The position numbers were made by a program, and so were the translations under genes. Below, piece by piece: positions 26,531-35,336 of a stretch of 64,000 nt of DNA. The first letter of the stretch is position 1; the number at the start of each line of letters is the position of its first letter. The stretch is from Nocardia jiangxiensis NBRC 101359 (GTDB lineage: Bacteria; Actinomycetota; Actinomycetes; Mycobacteriales; Mycobacteriaceae), in NCBI RefSeq assembly GCF_000308615.1, contig NZ_BAGB01000041.1:682001-746000 (forward strand). Direction: 5' to 3'. Under the pieces are notes generated by a model that searched no databases, was not told the DNA's origin, and worked only from the letters and a program-made list of their open reading frames with translations.

Positions 26531-26717
26531 GCAGGACACATGATGACCGAAGCATTGACGCCGACTTCCCGTGCCGCGAACCGATCACCACCGCTTCTCG
26601 CACGGACATCCCGCCTCGAATACCGACCGCCCGACACGTCGACGGCACCGTCCTCGACCACAACTGAATCGAAACATATTGGCCGACAACAATTTCTGAT
26701 AGATCTAGGAGCACATC

Positions 26718-27194
26718 ATGACAACCGTGCAATCCCCCGTCCGTTTCCGCGCCTCGACCGAACTCTCCGGGCACCTGCAGCGCGTCCTGGTCGATCTGAT
26801 CGCGTTGCACCTCAACGGCAAACAAGCGCACTGGAACGTGGTGGGGCACAACTTCCGGGACCTGCACCTGCAACTCGACGAAATCGTCGACCTGGCACGC
26901 GAATACGGCGATACCATCGCCGAACGCATGCGCGCCCTGGACGCAGTACCCGATGGCCGCCCGACCACCGTGGCCGAAACAACCACACTGCCGCTGCTGC
27001 CGCCCGGTGAACAGAGCACGTTCGACACCGTCGACGCGCTCACCACACAACTGCGCGGGGCGGCCGCAACCGCACGCGAGGTCCACGACGACGTCGACGC
27101 CGAAGACCCCTCGACCGCCGACCTGCTGCACCAACTCATCGACGCGCTCGAAAAGCAGGCATGGATGCTCAGCTCGGAAAACCGTGTGCAATGA
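26718..27194 (+). CDS. dps: Dps-type DNA starvation/ferritin-like protein
   Basis: 158 residues, with AGGAG before the ATG. The intersubunit ferroxidase ligands are there: H in GKQAHWNVVG and the D/E pair in HLQLDEIVDLAREYGD. Dps forms a 12-subunit shell that binds DNA and oxidises iron with peroxide. The C terminus is short, without a long Lys-rich tail. The ATG of the following cupin gene overlaps its stop (ATGA), so both are made together. Confidence 0.93.
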   Translation: MTTVQSPVRFRASTELSGHLQRVLVDLIALHLNGKQAHWNVVGHNFRDLHLQLDEIVDLAREYGDTIAERMRALDAVPDGRPTTVAETTTLPLLPPGEQSTFDTVDALTTQLRGAAATAREVHDDVDAEDPSTADLLHQLIDALEKQAWMLSSENRVQ

Positions 27195-27619
27195 ACGATG
27201 ATTTCGTACCTCAGACGAACAATTCTCGGCAGGTCTTCGATGTATTCGCCGAGATCGGCAAGCTGCCCGAGACGTCCGAGTCGATGCTGACCGACGTATA
27301 TTTCAGCGACTTTCCCGAGGTCAGCAGCCGGATCTTCCGGATCTACCGCACCCTTCCGTTGCATTACCACAAAGACTGTGACGAGCACCTGTACGTGGTC
27401 GAGGGCGAAGGAGTATTCCATCTCGACGGTACCGAAACCCAGGCGCGTCCTGGAATGTTCCTGCGCTTCGCCCGTACCCAGATCCACGGATTCCCGCAGA
27501 TCATCACACACCCCTTTGTCGTGTTGTCCATCGATGTGCCACGGCGGCGACCCGACGACATCGTGTTCGTCGATCCCGAAGACGGCGACGCCCGAAGTTT
27601 CATGGCCCGAAACAATTAG
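27191..27619 (+). CDS. Cupin-domain protein coupled to dps
   Basis: 142 residues, one cupin barrel. Metal site: LHYHKDCDEHLYVVEGEG (HxH with a later E/H) and a C-terminal FARTQIHGFPQ. Many such proteins are small-molecule isomerases or sensors; no specific activity can be read out. Four-base overlap with dps points to a shared role in oxidative stress. Confidence 0.8.
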   Translation: MNDDFVPQTNNSRQVFDVFAEIGKLPETSESMLTDVYFSDFPEVSSRIFRIYRTLPLHYHKDCDEHLYVVEGEGVFHLDGTETQARPGMFLRFARTQIHGFPQIITHPFVVLSIDVPRRRPDDIVFVDPEDGDARSFMARNN

Positions 27620-27649
27620 TCGTTCACCGAGTTCCGGAAAGGCAAAGAG

Positions 27650-27955
27650 ATGACCGAGCAAACTCACAGACCTACCGCAGGTAGGCGGTTCACCGCGATC
27701 ACGCTGGCAGGGATAGCGACAGCAATTCCGGTGATCGCGATCCTTGCGCCCATGGCCACGCCGAGCCCGGGCATGGTGCACGCCGACCGACTGTGGGGAC
27801 AGGTCGAGCAGTACAGCGCCTCAGCACCCCTGCAGCTCTGGGCGCCATCGGCCTGTGGCAACGGTGACTGCCGCAATGACGGCCAGTACAACAACCCCGA
27901 TGCGACAACATCCGCACCGGCAACGACCATGGGTGCGGCAACAGCGATCCGATAG
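27650..27955 (+). CDS. Small secreted or membrane-anchored protein, unknown function
   Basis: 101 residues, with GGAAAGGCAAAGAG before the ATG. Residues 13-40 form a signal peptide or membrane anchor (basic start, then a long hydrophobic stretch). The rest is short and Ala/Thr-rich with ACGNGDC, two cysteines that may pair. No family recognised. It begins 30 bp after the cupin stop and may belong to the same operon. Confidence 0.55.
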   Translation: MTEQTHRPTAGRRFTAITLAGIATAIPVIAILAPMATPSPGMVHADRLWGQVEQYSASAPLQLWAPSACGNGDCRNDGQYNNPDATTSAPATTMGAATAIR

Positions 27956-28466
27956 CGACAACGAGCAGCTCCGATGCGCGAGCACCGGTCGAGCCCCAGA
28001 ACGCCACCAGCGCCCGGTCCCGATGCGAACCCAGCCGAGCGAACAGGTCGTCGAATCACGAATCCGGAATACTGCGAGGCATCCTCGACACCAGCCGCGG
28101 CCGATACTGCCCGGACCGCTCCCCGCGTACACGGCTGCATCGGATTGTGATGCGCATGCGCACGACCTGCGCGACTGCGCTTGCGGGACAACGGAAACGG
28201 ATTCACCAGCGGGCCAGTGCCGACCTCGCGATGGAACTCATAGCTTCGCAGCACCGTCTCCTTCCTGGGTGGCAAGGCATTTCGCCTTGCCACCTTGCCA
28301 GTCCACGAGATCAACTCACACAAGATTCCGTACACGCCCGCCGGTAATGCACCGGGTTCTCATTGACGCACTGTTCCTTGCGACGACGAAGTTGTCCGCT
28401 TCGTCGCAGACATGGCCGGGGACTCGCCCCCGCGACGGACGCGCTGCGGGCGCCCCGACGTGCGGA
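27956..28466. other. Intergenic region holding only a hairpin
   Basis: No supported gene. The clear element is the inverted repeat at 28268-28294 described separately. Short frames present here lack start signals. Confidence 0.5.
28268..28294. terminator. Hairpin between the dps operon and the IclR gene
   Basis: A perfect 11-bp stem, GGTGGCAAGGC and GCCTTGCCACC, with a 5-base loop. It lies between two convergent transcription units, about 310 bp after the last rightward gene and 170 bp after the leftward IclR gene, so it could serve either. Confidence 0.55.
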
Positions 28467-29255
28467 TCACGGGCCCTCGACCAGGTGCAGGTCCGCCTCG
28501 ATTGCGGCAGCGCATTCCTGCAGCCGTGGCACCATGTCGCGTAGTTGTTCGAGGCTGCGCATTCCGGCACTCACAGCGATATTGGCCGCGGCGATGACCG
28601 CGCCCGCCTGGTCGCGCACCGGTACGGCGACTGCTCGCAGACTGCTGTTCAGCTCCTGGTCCGCGAGACAGAAACCACTCGCCCGAACCACCTCGACAAT
28701 GGCGCGGAGCTCGGCCGCGTTACGGACCGTGCGGTCGGTCAGCGGCTGGAGGTCGACGCGGCCGAGGTACTCCTCGAATGCCCGTTCGTCCAGTCCGGCC
28801 AGCAGGACGCGCCCCATCGCCGTCGCATAGGCCGGGAATCTCGAACCCACGTTGATGGACACGGTGATCACGCCGTTGGTCGGCACGCGCGCGACGTGCA
28901 CCACGTGGTCACCGTCCAGAACCGACAGGGCCGTGGTTTCGTGCACGTCGCGCATCAGTTGCTCGAGGTGCGGCCCGGCGATCTGCGGCGTGGACAGACC
29001 TCGCAGGTAGGCGTGGCCGAGTTCGAGCACCTTCGGCGTGAGCGCGAAGAGTGTCCCCTCACTGCGCACATAGCCGAGCTTCAGCAGCGTCAGCAGCGAG
29101 CGCCGCACCGCGGCGCGCGACCACCCGGTCACTCTGGCGACATCGCTGAGCGAGCGGGTCGGGTAATCCGCGTCGAATGCCTTGATCACTTCCAGCCCGC
29201 GCGCCAGCGCCTGGACGAAATCCGCGTCACCCGGCGCGTCCTCGAGCTGCTCCAT
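28467..29255 (-). CDS. IclR-family transcriptional regulator of the adjacent catabolic operon
   Basis: 262 residues from the ATG at 29255, which follows GGGAGACAGGGA. The N-terminal winged helix-turn-helix has SLSDVARVTGWSRAAVRRSLLTL. The C-terminal effector domain has SVLDGDHVVHVARV, YATAMGRVLLAGL and GFCLADQELNSSLRAVAVPV. The arrangement is closest to PcaR/PobR-type IclR proteins, which sense aromatic or carboxylic acids. It is divergent from the ABC-transporter/dehydratase operon, and a nested palindrome lies between them. Confidence 0.9.
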   Translation of the reverse strand: MEQLEDAPGDADFVQALARGLEVIKAFDADYPTRSLSDVARVTGWSRAAVRRSLLTLLKLGYVRSEGTLFALTPKVLELGHAYLRGLSTPQIAGPHLEQLMRDVHETTALSVLDGDHVVHVARVPTNGVITVSINVGSRFPAYATAMGRVLLAGLDERAFEEYLGRVDLQPLTDRTVRNAAELRAIVEVVRASGFCLADQELNSSLRAVAVPVRDQAGAVIAAANIAVSAGMRSLEQLRDMVPRLQECAAAIEADLHLVEGP

Positions 29256-29337
29256 TCCCTGTCTCCCGTCCCAGTGCGGTTGCGGCGACCACTTTCGCAC
29301 ATCCGGCGGACTCGTCCGCCAGCCGGATGCACTGATA

Positions 29338-29366
29338 AGTGTACGCACAGCGAACACTTGTGCGTG
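29338..29366. promoter_or_regulatory. Candidate IclR operator in the divergent promoter
   Basis: Two interleaved inverted repeats: AAGTGT (29338-29343) with ACACTT (29355-29360), and ACGCACA (29344-29350) with TGTGCGT (29360-29366). It sits in the 201-bp region between the IclR gene and the substrate-binding protein gene, where an IclR dimer pair would be expected to bind. Confidence 0.5.
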
Positions 29367-29456
29367 CGACTAGCGCACAGCTGTACAGAAATGTATGGTC
29401 TCGGAGAACACCCACTCGGCCTCGGACTTTCCGGGCCTCGATCAAGTGGAGGAACG

Positions 29457-30452
29457 ATGGAGTTCCCTGCCCTGCGCCGAAGAACAGTTCTCGCCGCCGC
29501 AGCCGCACTGACGTTGACGCTCACCGCCTGCGGCGGTCACATCCCGAGCGGACTGGATCCCACACCGCAGAAACCCGTGACCGTGCAGGCCGGATTCATC
29601 CCGGTCATCGATGTCGCAGCGCTCTACCTGGGTGATAAGCAGGGTTTCTTCGCCAACCGCGGCATCAAGCTGAAGATCAACACATCGCAGGGCGGCGCCG
29701 CACTGGTGCCGCCGGTGATCACCGGCCAGTATCAGTTCGCGTTCAGCAACATCGTCTCGGTGCTCACCGCCCGCAGCCAGGGCCTTCCGCTGAAGGTGAT
29801 CGCCGCGGGCTCGAGTTCGACCGGCGTCGCGGGCAAGGACGTGTCGATGATCCGGGTCCCGCAGAACAGCCCTATCAGGTCGGCCGCCGATCTCGTGGGC
29901 AAGAAGGTCAGCGTCAACACGCTCAACAACCTGCTGCAGATGCTGGGCCAGGTGTCGGTCGCCGCCGCACATGCCGACCCGGACTCGGTCAAGTTCGTCG
30001 AACTGCCCTTCCCGGACGCGGTGACGGCACTGGGCAACGGCCGCATCGACGCGATGGTGACCGCGGAGCCGTTCGACACCATCGCCGCGAACGCGAATAC
30101 CCGGACGATCGCCTCGCCCTATCTGGACATGTCGAAAAGCGGTCTGACCAGCTCGGTGTACTTCACCTCCGAGCAGCAGTTGAAGCAGAACCCCAAGCTG
30201 TTCACCGCGCTCGGGGCCGCCATCGACGAGTCACTGACCTACGCCGGTAGCCATCCCGACGAGACGCGAGCGCAGCTGTCCTCGTTCATGAAGATCGACC
30301 CGGCCGTCGCGGCGAAGGTCACCCTGCCTTCCTTCGCGCCGCAGATCTCACGGGCTTCGGTCGAAGCGTTCGTCTCCGCAGCCGAGCAGTTCCATCTGAT
30401 CACCGAAAACGTGTCCTACAACGACCTGGTCTGGTCGGGAGTGGCGAAATAA
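29457..30452 (+). CDS. ABC transporter substrate-binding lipoprotein, NMT1/SsuA-type
   Basis: 331 residues, with GGAGGAACG before the ATG. Signal peptide with lipobox (LTAC, C25). The mature protein is a periplasmic-binding fold of the NMT1/THI5/SsuA class: FIPVIDVAALYLGDKQGFF at the start, FSNIVSVLTA, an AADLVGKKVSVNT hinge and AMVTAEPF. This class binds aliphatic sulfonates, taurine, nitrate, pyrimidine precursors or organic anions. First gene of the operon. The dehydratase starts one base after its stop, so import and catabolism are tightly coupled. Confidence 0.88.
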   Translation: MEFPALRRRTVLAAAAALTLTLTACGGHIPSGLDPTPQKPVTVQAGFIPVIDVAALYLGDKQGFFANRGIKLKINTSQGGAALVPPVITGQYQFAFSNIVSVLTARSQGLPLKVIAAGSSSTGVAGKDVSMIRVPQNSPIRSAADLVGKKVSVNTLNNLLQMLGQVSVAAAHADPDSVKFVELPFPDAVTALGNGRIDAMVTAEPFDTIAANANTRTIASPYLDMSKSGLTSSVYFTSEQQLKQNPKLFTALGAAIDESLTYAGSHPDETRAQLSSFMKIDPAVAAKVTLPSFAPQISRASVEAFVSAAEQFHLITENVSYNDLVWSGVAK

Positions 30453-30453
30453 T

Positions 30454-32166
30454 ATGACCTCGAAACTTCGTAGCGATCTACCGGCCGGCACCTCTCGCTG
30501 GGCCGTGCGCCGGGCCGAATGGCGGTCACTGGGCATCACCGATGAGGAGATGGCCCGGCCCAAGATCGCGATCGTCAATTCCTCCTCCGACCTGGCCGCC
30601 TGTTTCGCCCATCTCGACGACATCGTGCCGGTGCTCAAGGAGGCCATCCGCGAGGCGGGCGGGCTGCCCTTCGAGATCCGCACCGCGGCCCCCGCCGACT
30701 TCATCACCAGCGCCGGCGCCGGCGGCCGCTACGTGCTGCCGACCCGCGACCTGATCGTCAACGACATCGAGGTCGTGGTCGAGGGCGCGTTGCTCGACGG
30801 GATGGTGTGCCTGAGCTCGTGCGACAAGACCGCGCCCGCCCACATGATGGCGGCCGGCCGGCTCGACGTGCCGACGGTGCTCGTCGCGTGCGGATATCAG
30901 CGCAGCGCCCTGCACGAGGACGGCGGTGCGGATATCGAGGAGGTTTTCCTGCACGCCGGGCACACCGCGCTGGGCCGTACCTCGGCCGAGGACCTGCTCG
31001 CGATGTCCGAAAGCGCCATCCGGGGCCCCGGGGTATGTGCGGGAATGGGCACCGCCAATACGATGCACATGGCCGCCGAGGCACTCGGTTTCACCATGCC
31101 GGGCACCACCCCCACCCGCGCCAACGGCGAAACCATGTGGGCGGCAGTGCGTTCGGCCGGGCGGCAGATCGTCGAGATGGTGCACAGCGGGCGTTCGGCT
31201 CGGTCGGTGCTCACCCCCGCCGCGATACGCAATGCGGTCACCCTGATGCTCGCGGTCGGCGGCTCGATCAACTCCGTCAAACACCTGCAGGCGATCGCGG
31301 TGGAAGCGGAACTGGACGTCGACGTGTGGCGGCTGTACGAAGAGCTGGCCGATCGAGTTCCGGTGCTCACCGCGGTCCGGCCCAACGGCCCGCATCTGAT
31401 CGAACAGCTCGACGACGCGGGCGGTACCCGGGGCGTGCTCGCCGCGCTGGCGCCGCTGCTGGACCTCGATACGGTCGGGGTGACCGGCCGCCCCCTCGGC
31501 GAATTGCTCGCGCAGGCCCCGGCCGCCGACCCCGAATTCATCCGCTCGCCGGAGAATCCGTTCTCGCGGCGTCCCTCGATCGTGATCCTGCGCGGTTCGC
31601 TGGCCGCCGAGGGGTCGATCGTCAAACTGCCCGTCGACGAGGAACGGCCCACGACGTTCCGTGGCCCGGCCCGCTGCTATTCCTCGCGGGAGACCGCCAT
31701 CGCGGGTCTGGCCGCCGGTGAGGTGCAGGCCGGTGAGGTGGTCGTGCTGCGCGGTATGGGTTTGCACGGCGGGCCGGGGATGGCGATGGCCTCTGCCTTC
31801 GTCTTCGCCCTGGACGGCGCCGGCCTCGGTGAGAAGGTCGCGGTGGTCACCGACGGCCAGCTTTCCGGGTTGGTGAACAAGGGGATCGTGGTCGGCGAGG
31901 TCAACCCCGAGGCGGTCACGGGCGGACCGCTCGGCCGGGTCCGCGACGGCGATCTGATCAGCATCGATCTCACCACCCGCACCGTCGACCTCGAGGTCGA
32001 TCCGGACGAACTGGCCGGCCGCGAGGTCGCCGCCGCGGAAACCGTCCGCACACCGGGCTGGCTGGCCACCTACGACAATGCCGTCGGCCCCCTGGCCTGC
32101 GGTGCGGTACTGGGACAGCGGAACTGCGAAAACCGTTGCCGCACAATCCCCGGAGGTGCCCGATGA
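30454..32166 (+). CDS. IlvD/Edd-family dehydratase
   Basis: 570 residues, the usual length. The family Fe-S motif is present as SSCDKTAPAHMMAAGRLDVP, then GPGVCAGMGTANTMHM, a middle VGGSINSVKHLQA and the C-terminal VTDGQLSG (normally DGRxSG). These enzymes dehydrate 2,3-dihydroxy acids or aldonic acids to 2-keto acids. The gene lies inside an import operon away from isoleucine-valine genes, and the sequence is diverged from canonical IlvD, so a sugar-acid or branched dihydroxyacid substrate is more likely. Its stop overlaps the next start. Confidence 0.88.
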   Translation: MTSKLRSDLPAGTSRWAVRRAEWRSLGITDEEMARPKIAIVNSSSDLAACFAHLDDIVPVLKEAIREAGGLPFEIRTAAPADFITSAGAGGRYVLPTRDLIVNDIEVVVEGALLDGMVCLSSCDKTAPAHMMAAGRLDVPTVLVACGYQRSALHEDGGADIEEVFLHAGHTALGRTSAEDLLAMSESAIRGPGVCAGMGTANTMHMAAEALGFTMPGTTPTRANGETMWAAVRSAGRQIVEMVHSGRSARSVLTPAAIRNAVTLMLAVGGSINSVKHLQAIAVEAELDVDVWRLYEELADRVPVLTAVRPNGPHLIEQLDDAGGTRGVLAALAPLLDLDTVGVTGRPLGELLAQAPAADPEFIRSPENPFSRRPSIVILRGSLAAEGSIVKLPVDEERPTTFRGPARCYSSRETAIAGLAAGEVQAGEVVVLRGMGLHGGPGMAMASAFVFALDGAGLGEKVAVVTDGQLSGLVNKGIVVGEVNPEAVTGGPLGRVRDGDLISIDLTTRTVDLEVDPDELAGREVAAAETVRTPGWLATYDNAVGPLACGAVLGQRNCENRCRTIPGGAR

Positions 32167-32996
32167 CGGTCCTCGACGCGCCGCACGCGAGCGCGCCTGC
32201 CGCAACGGCCGCACGCGCCCGCCGGGCCCGGCCGCGGATCGCACCCGTGGTCGGCATCGTGATCGCCGCGGCGGTGGCCGAGATCTTCCCGCGCACCGGC
32301 CTGGTATCCGAAGGCGCGCTCCCCCCGCTCAGCTCGATACTGGCCGAACTCGCCCGCGAGAGCGGCGACAGCGCGCTGTGGGAGGCGTTGGGCCGCACGG
32401 TTCGTACGACGGCGATCGGACTGGTGGCCGCGGTCGCGGCCGGGGTGGTCGCCGGAGTGATCATCGGGCTGGTGCCGGTGCTGCGCGCACTCACCGCCTC
32501 CACGGTGGAATTCCTGCGCCCGATCCCCTCGGTGGCCCTGATTCCCGCGGTCATCCTCATCTTCGGCACGGGCTTCCAGTCCGGTGTCGTACTCATCGTG
32601 TACGCCGGTTTCTGGCAGGTGTTCGTGCAGGTCCTCTATGGCATCCAGGACATCGATCCGGTCGCGCGGGACACCGCTAGCTCGTACCGCTTCAGCGCGT
32701 GGGCCAAGATTCGTCATGTGGTCTGGCCGACCATGTTGCCGTTCGTGTTCACCGGAGTGCGGCTCGCGGCCTCGGTCGCGCTGGTGCTGGCGATCACCGG
32801 TGAGCTGGTCATCGGCACACCCGGGCTGGGCCAGCTGATCTCGGTCGCCCAGAGCAGCGGGGCGACGACCGAGATGTTCGCGCTGGTGGTGCTCAGCGGA
32901 GTGCTGGGAGTGCTGGTCAACGTCGGATTCCGGCTCGCGGAACGGACCGCGCTGAGCTGGCACCCGTCGGTTCGTCGCTCGCGAGGTGCCCGATGA
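32163..32996 (+). CDS. ABC transporter permease 1 (SsuC/TauC type)
   Basis: 277 residues, six hydrophobic segments. The BPD-type EAA loop reads AWAKIRHVVWPTMLPFVFTGVR and is preceded by EFLRPIPSVALIPAVILIFG, a hallmark of the nitrate/sulfonate/taurine permease group. ATGA overlap with the dehydratase stop and a 4-base overlap with permease 2. The two permeases are different proteins and probably form a heterodimer. Confidence 0.9.
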   Translation: MTVLDAPHASAPAATAARARRARPRIAPVVGIVIAAAVAEIFPRTGLVSEGALPPLSSILAELARESGDSALWEALGRTVRTTAIGLVAAVAAGVVAGVIIGLVPVLRALTASTVEFLRPIPSVALIPAVILIFGTGFQSGVVLIVYAGFWQVFVQVLYGIQDIDPVARDTASSYRFSAWAKIRHVVWPTMLPFVFTGVRLAASVALVLAITGELVIGTPGLGQLISVAQSSGATTEMFALVVLSGVLGVLVNVGFRLAERTALSWHPSVRRSRGAR

Positions 32997-33769
32997 GGAT
33001 TCTGCGTCGCATCCTGCTCGCGCTCGGCCTGCCGGTCGTGCTCGTCGCACTGTGGTGGTTCACCAGCGCGAACAGCACAAGCTACTATTTTCCGCCGCTG
33101 TCGACGATCCTGCACTGGTTCGGCAAGCTGTGGTTCTCCGCGCGTTTCGGCCAGGACGTGGTGCCCAGCGTGCTGCGCCTGTTCGCCGGATTCGTCATCT
33201 CCGCGATCGTCGGAGTGGCGCTGGGCATCACGCTGGGCCTGACCGACGCGCTGCGCCGTGGCGCCGAGCCGGTCCTGGAGTTCCTGCGCGCGATCCCGCC
33301 GACCGTGCTGGTGCCGGTGATCTCGATCCTCGCCGGTATCGGGGACGGCTCGAAGATCGTCGTCATCGTGTCCGGCTGCGTGTGGCCGGTGCTGCTCAAC
33401 ACCATCGAAGGCGTGCGAGCCGCCGACGAGGTCATGGTCGATACCTGCCGCAGCTTCGGCATCACCCGCACCGCGCGGCTGTGGCACATGGTTCTTCCCG
33501 CAGCGAGCCCGCAGATCGCCGCCGGGCTCAAACAATCGCTGTCGATCGGGCTGATCCTGATGGTCATCGGCGAAATGTTCGCCGCCACCAACGGCCTGGG
33601 ATTCAGCATCGTGCAGTTCCAGCGCAGCTTCGCGATTCCTCAGATGTGGAGCGGCATCATCCTGCTCGGCATCATCGGATTCCTGCTGTCCGCGCTGTTC
33701 ACCGTTGTCGAGAAGCGGGCCCTGAGCTGGTACCTGGGCCTGCGCGAATCACAGAAGAGGAACGGCTGA
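32993..33769 (+). CDS. ABC transporter permease 2 (SsuC/TauC type)
   Basis: 258 residues. Same architecture as permease 1: EFLRAIPPTVLVPVISILAG, then the EAA loop GITRTARLWHMVLPAASPQIAAG and the conserved GEMFAATNGLGFSI. The N terminus is a short basic start followed by the first membrane helix. It overlaps permease 1 by four bases, and its stop touches the ATPase start (TGATG). Confidence 0.9.
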   Translation: MRILRRILLALGLPVVLVALWWFTSANSTSYYFPPLSTILHWFGKLWFSARFGQDVVPSVLRLFAGFVISAIVGVALGITLGLTDALRRGAEPVLEFLRAIPPTVLVPVISILAGIGDGSKIVVIVSGCVWPVLLNTIEGVRAADEVMVDTCRSFGITRTARLWHMVLPAASPQIAAGLKQSLSIGLILMVIGEMFAATNGLGFSIVQFQRSFAIPQMWSGIILLGIIGFLLSALFTVVEKRALSWYLGLRESQKRNG

Positions 33770-34569
33770 TGACAGCCATGGTCGAGGTGCGCAACCTCAA
33801 CAAGGTGTACGAGTCCTCCGGCCGCCGCGTGGAGGCGATCGGCGACATCACGTTTTCCGTCGAACGCGGCGAATTCGCCTGCATCGTGGGCCCTTCGGGC
33901 GCGGGCAAGACGACGCTGCTCAAATGCCTGGCCGGGTTGCTCACCCCCACGGCGGGCGAAGTCGTGCTGGACGGCGCCCGGGTGACCGGCCCGCCGCCCG
34001 GGATGGCCGTGGTGTTCCAGGAATACGGCCGCAGCCTGTTCCCGTGGAAGACGGTACAGCAGAACATCGATCTTCCGTTGCGGCAGAAGGGTTTACCGCG
34101 CGCGGAACGGAACCGGCTCGTCGAGGACGCGCTCACCTCGGTCGGGCTGGCCGATTCGGGCCACGCCTATCCGTGGCAGCTCTCCGGTGGTATGCAACAG
34201 CGGGTGGCGATCGCGCGCGCGGTCGCCTACGAGCCGCAGGTTCTCCTGATGGACGAACCCTTCGCCGCCGTCGACGCGCAGACGCGCGCAGAGCTGGAAG
34301 ATCTCGTGCGCACGCTGTGGCGGAACCTGGACATCACGACCCTGTTCGTCACGCACGACATCGACGAAGCGGTCTATCTCGGCGAGCGGGTGCTGGTGCT
34401 GTCCGCCTCCCCCACCCGCATTCTCGACAACGTCACCATCGAGTTGCCGGTAGAACGAGATCAGGTCGCCAGCCGTTCGACGCCCGAGTTCGCCGAGTTG
34501 CGCGCCCGCGTACATCGCGGCATCCAGGACGCGAAGGCCGGGCGCCGCACATCCGGGGCCGCCGCATGA
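33769..34569 (+). CDS. ABC transporter ATPase (SsuB/TauB type)
   Basis: 266 residues. Walker A GPSGAGKTTLL, Q-loop VVFQEYGRSLFPW, signature LSGGMQQRVAIARA, Walker B VLLMDEPFAAVD and the switch histidine in FVTHDIDEAVYLGER are all intact. Class matches the nitrate/sulfonate/taurine importers and the two permeases beside it. Start overlaps the permease stop. Confidence 0.94.
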   Translation: MTAMVEVRNLNKVYESSGRRVEAIGDITFSVERGEFACIVGPSGAGKTTLLKCLAGLLTPTAGEVVLDGARVTGPPPGMAVVFQEYGRSLFPWKTVQQNIDLPLRQKGLPRAERNRLVEDALTSVGLADSGHAYPWQLSGGMQQRVAIARAVAYEPQVLLMDEPFAAVDAQTRAELEDLVRTLWRNLDITTLFVTHDIDEAVYLGERVLVLSASPTRILDNVTIELPVERDQVASRSTPEFAELRARVHRGIQDAKAGRRTSGAAA

Positions 34570-35336
34570 CCGCGTTCATCGATGAGGGATCCGGCCCACC
34601 GGTACTGCTTTCCGCTTCACTGGGCACCACGGCCGCGATGTGGGCGCCGCAACGAGAACGGTTGCGCGAGCACCGCCGGGTGATCAGCTACGACCATCGT
34701 GGGCACGGCGATTCCCCGGTGCCACCGGGCCCATACCGCCTGGACGATCTCACCGCGGACGCGGTCGCCCTGCTGGACTCGCTGCAGATCGAGGAGGTCG
34801 ACGTCGTCGGGGTGAGTCTCGGCGGCACCGTCGGGCTCGCGCTGGCCGTCGAACATCCGGACCGGGTCCGCAGCCTCGTCACCGTCAACGCCCCCGTCTT
34901 CGCCGATGATCCGGAGTTCTGGCGTCGCCGGGCGGCCGCGGTGCGCGCCGAGGGAATGGGTATCGCGACCGCGGGTTTACTGGGCCGCTGGTACTCACCG
35001 GCGGACGCGGCCGCGCCATCGATCCTGATCGCGCGCACCGTTTCCGGCGTCGACCGGCTCGATCCGCAGGGCTACGCGGCCTGCTGCGAAGCCATCGCCG
35101 GAACCGATCTGCGGGACCGGCTGGCCGACATCCGCTGTCCGGTGCTCGCGGTGAACGGCCTGGCCGACGCGGTCGTCCCGGCACACCACGCGGACCTGAT
35201 CGCCGCCGGGGTGCCCGGCGCCCGCCACATCGCGCTGCCCGGCGCGGGACACCTGCTGACCCAGGAGATTCCGGACGAACTGCACGACCTGCTGCTCGAA
35301 CACTGGGCCGCCGTCAACGGAAAGGACGCATCGTGA
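34566..35336 (+). CDS. Alpha/beta hydrolase, PcaD (enol-lactonase)-like
   Basis: 256 residues. The nucleophile elbow is VVGVSLGGT, the oxyanion region lies near SASLGTTAAMW, and the catalytic histidine is in PGAGHLLTQE; an Asp in AVNGLADAVVP completes the triad. The SLGT and RGHGDSPVPPGPY patterns resemble 3-oxoadipate enol-lactonases, so a lactone or thioester-like ester in the pathway is plausible. Overlaps the ATPase stop (ATGA) and the next GTG (GTGA). Confidence 0.85.
   Translation: MTAFIDEGSGPPVLLSASLGTTAAMWAPQRERLREHRRVISYDHRGHGDSPVPPGPYRLDDLTADAVALLDSLQIEEVDVVGVSLGGTVGLALAVEHPDRVRSLVTVNAPVFADDPEFWRRRAAAVRAEGMGIATAGLLGRWYSPADAAAPSILIARTVSGVDRLDPQGYAACCEAIAGTDLRDRLADIRCPVLAVNGLADAVVPAHHADLIAAGVPGARHIALPGAGHLLTQEIPDELHDLLLEHWAAVNGKDAS

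Noticed and set aside
30526..32244. 572-codon minus-strand frame opposite the IlvD/Edd gene
   Set aside because: Low-complexity Gly/Arg/His composition, no domain, exactly antisense to a clear enzyme gene.
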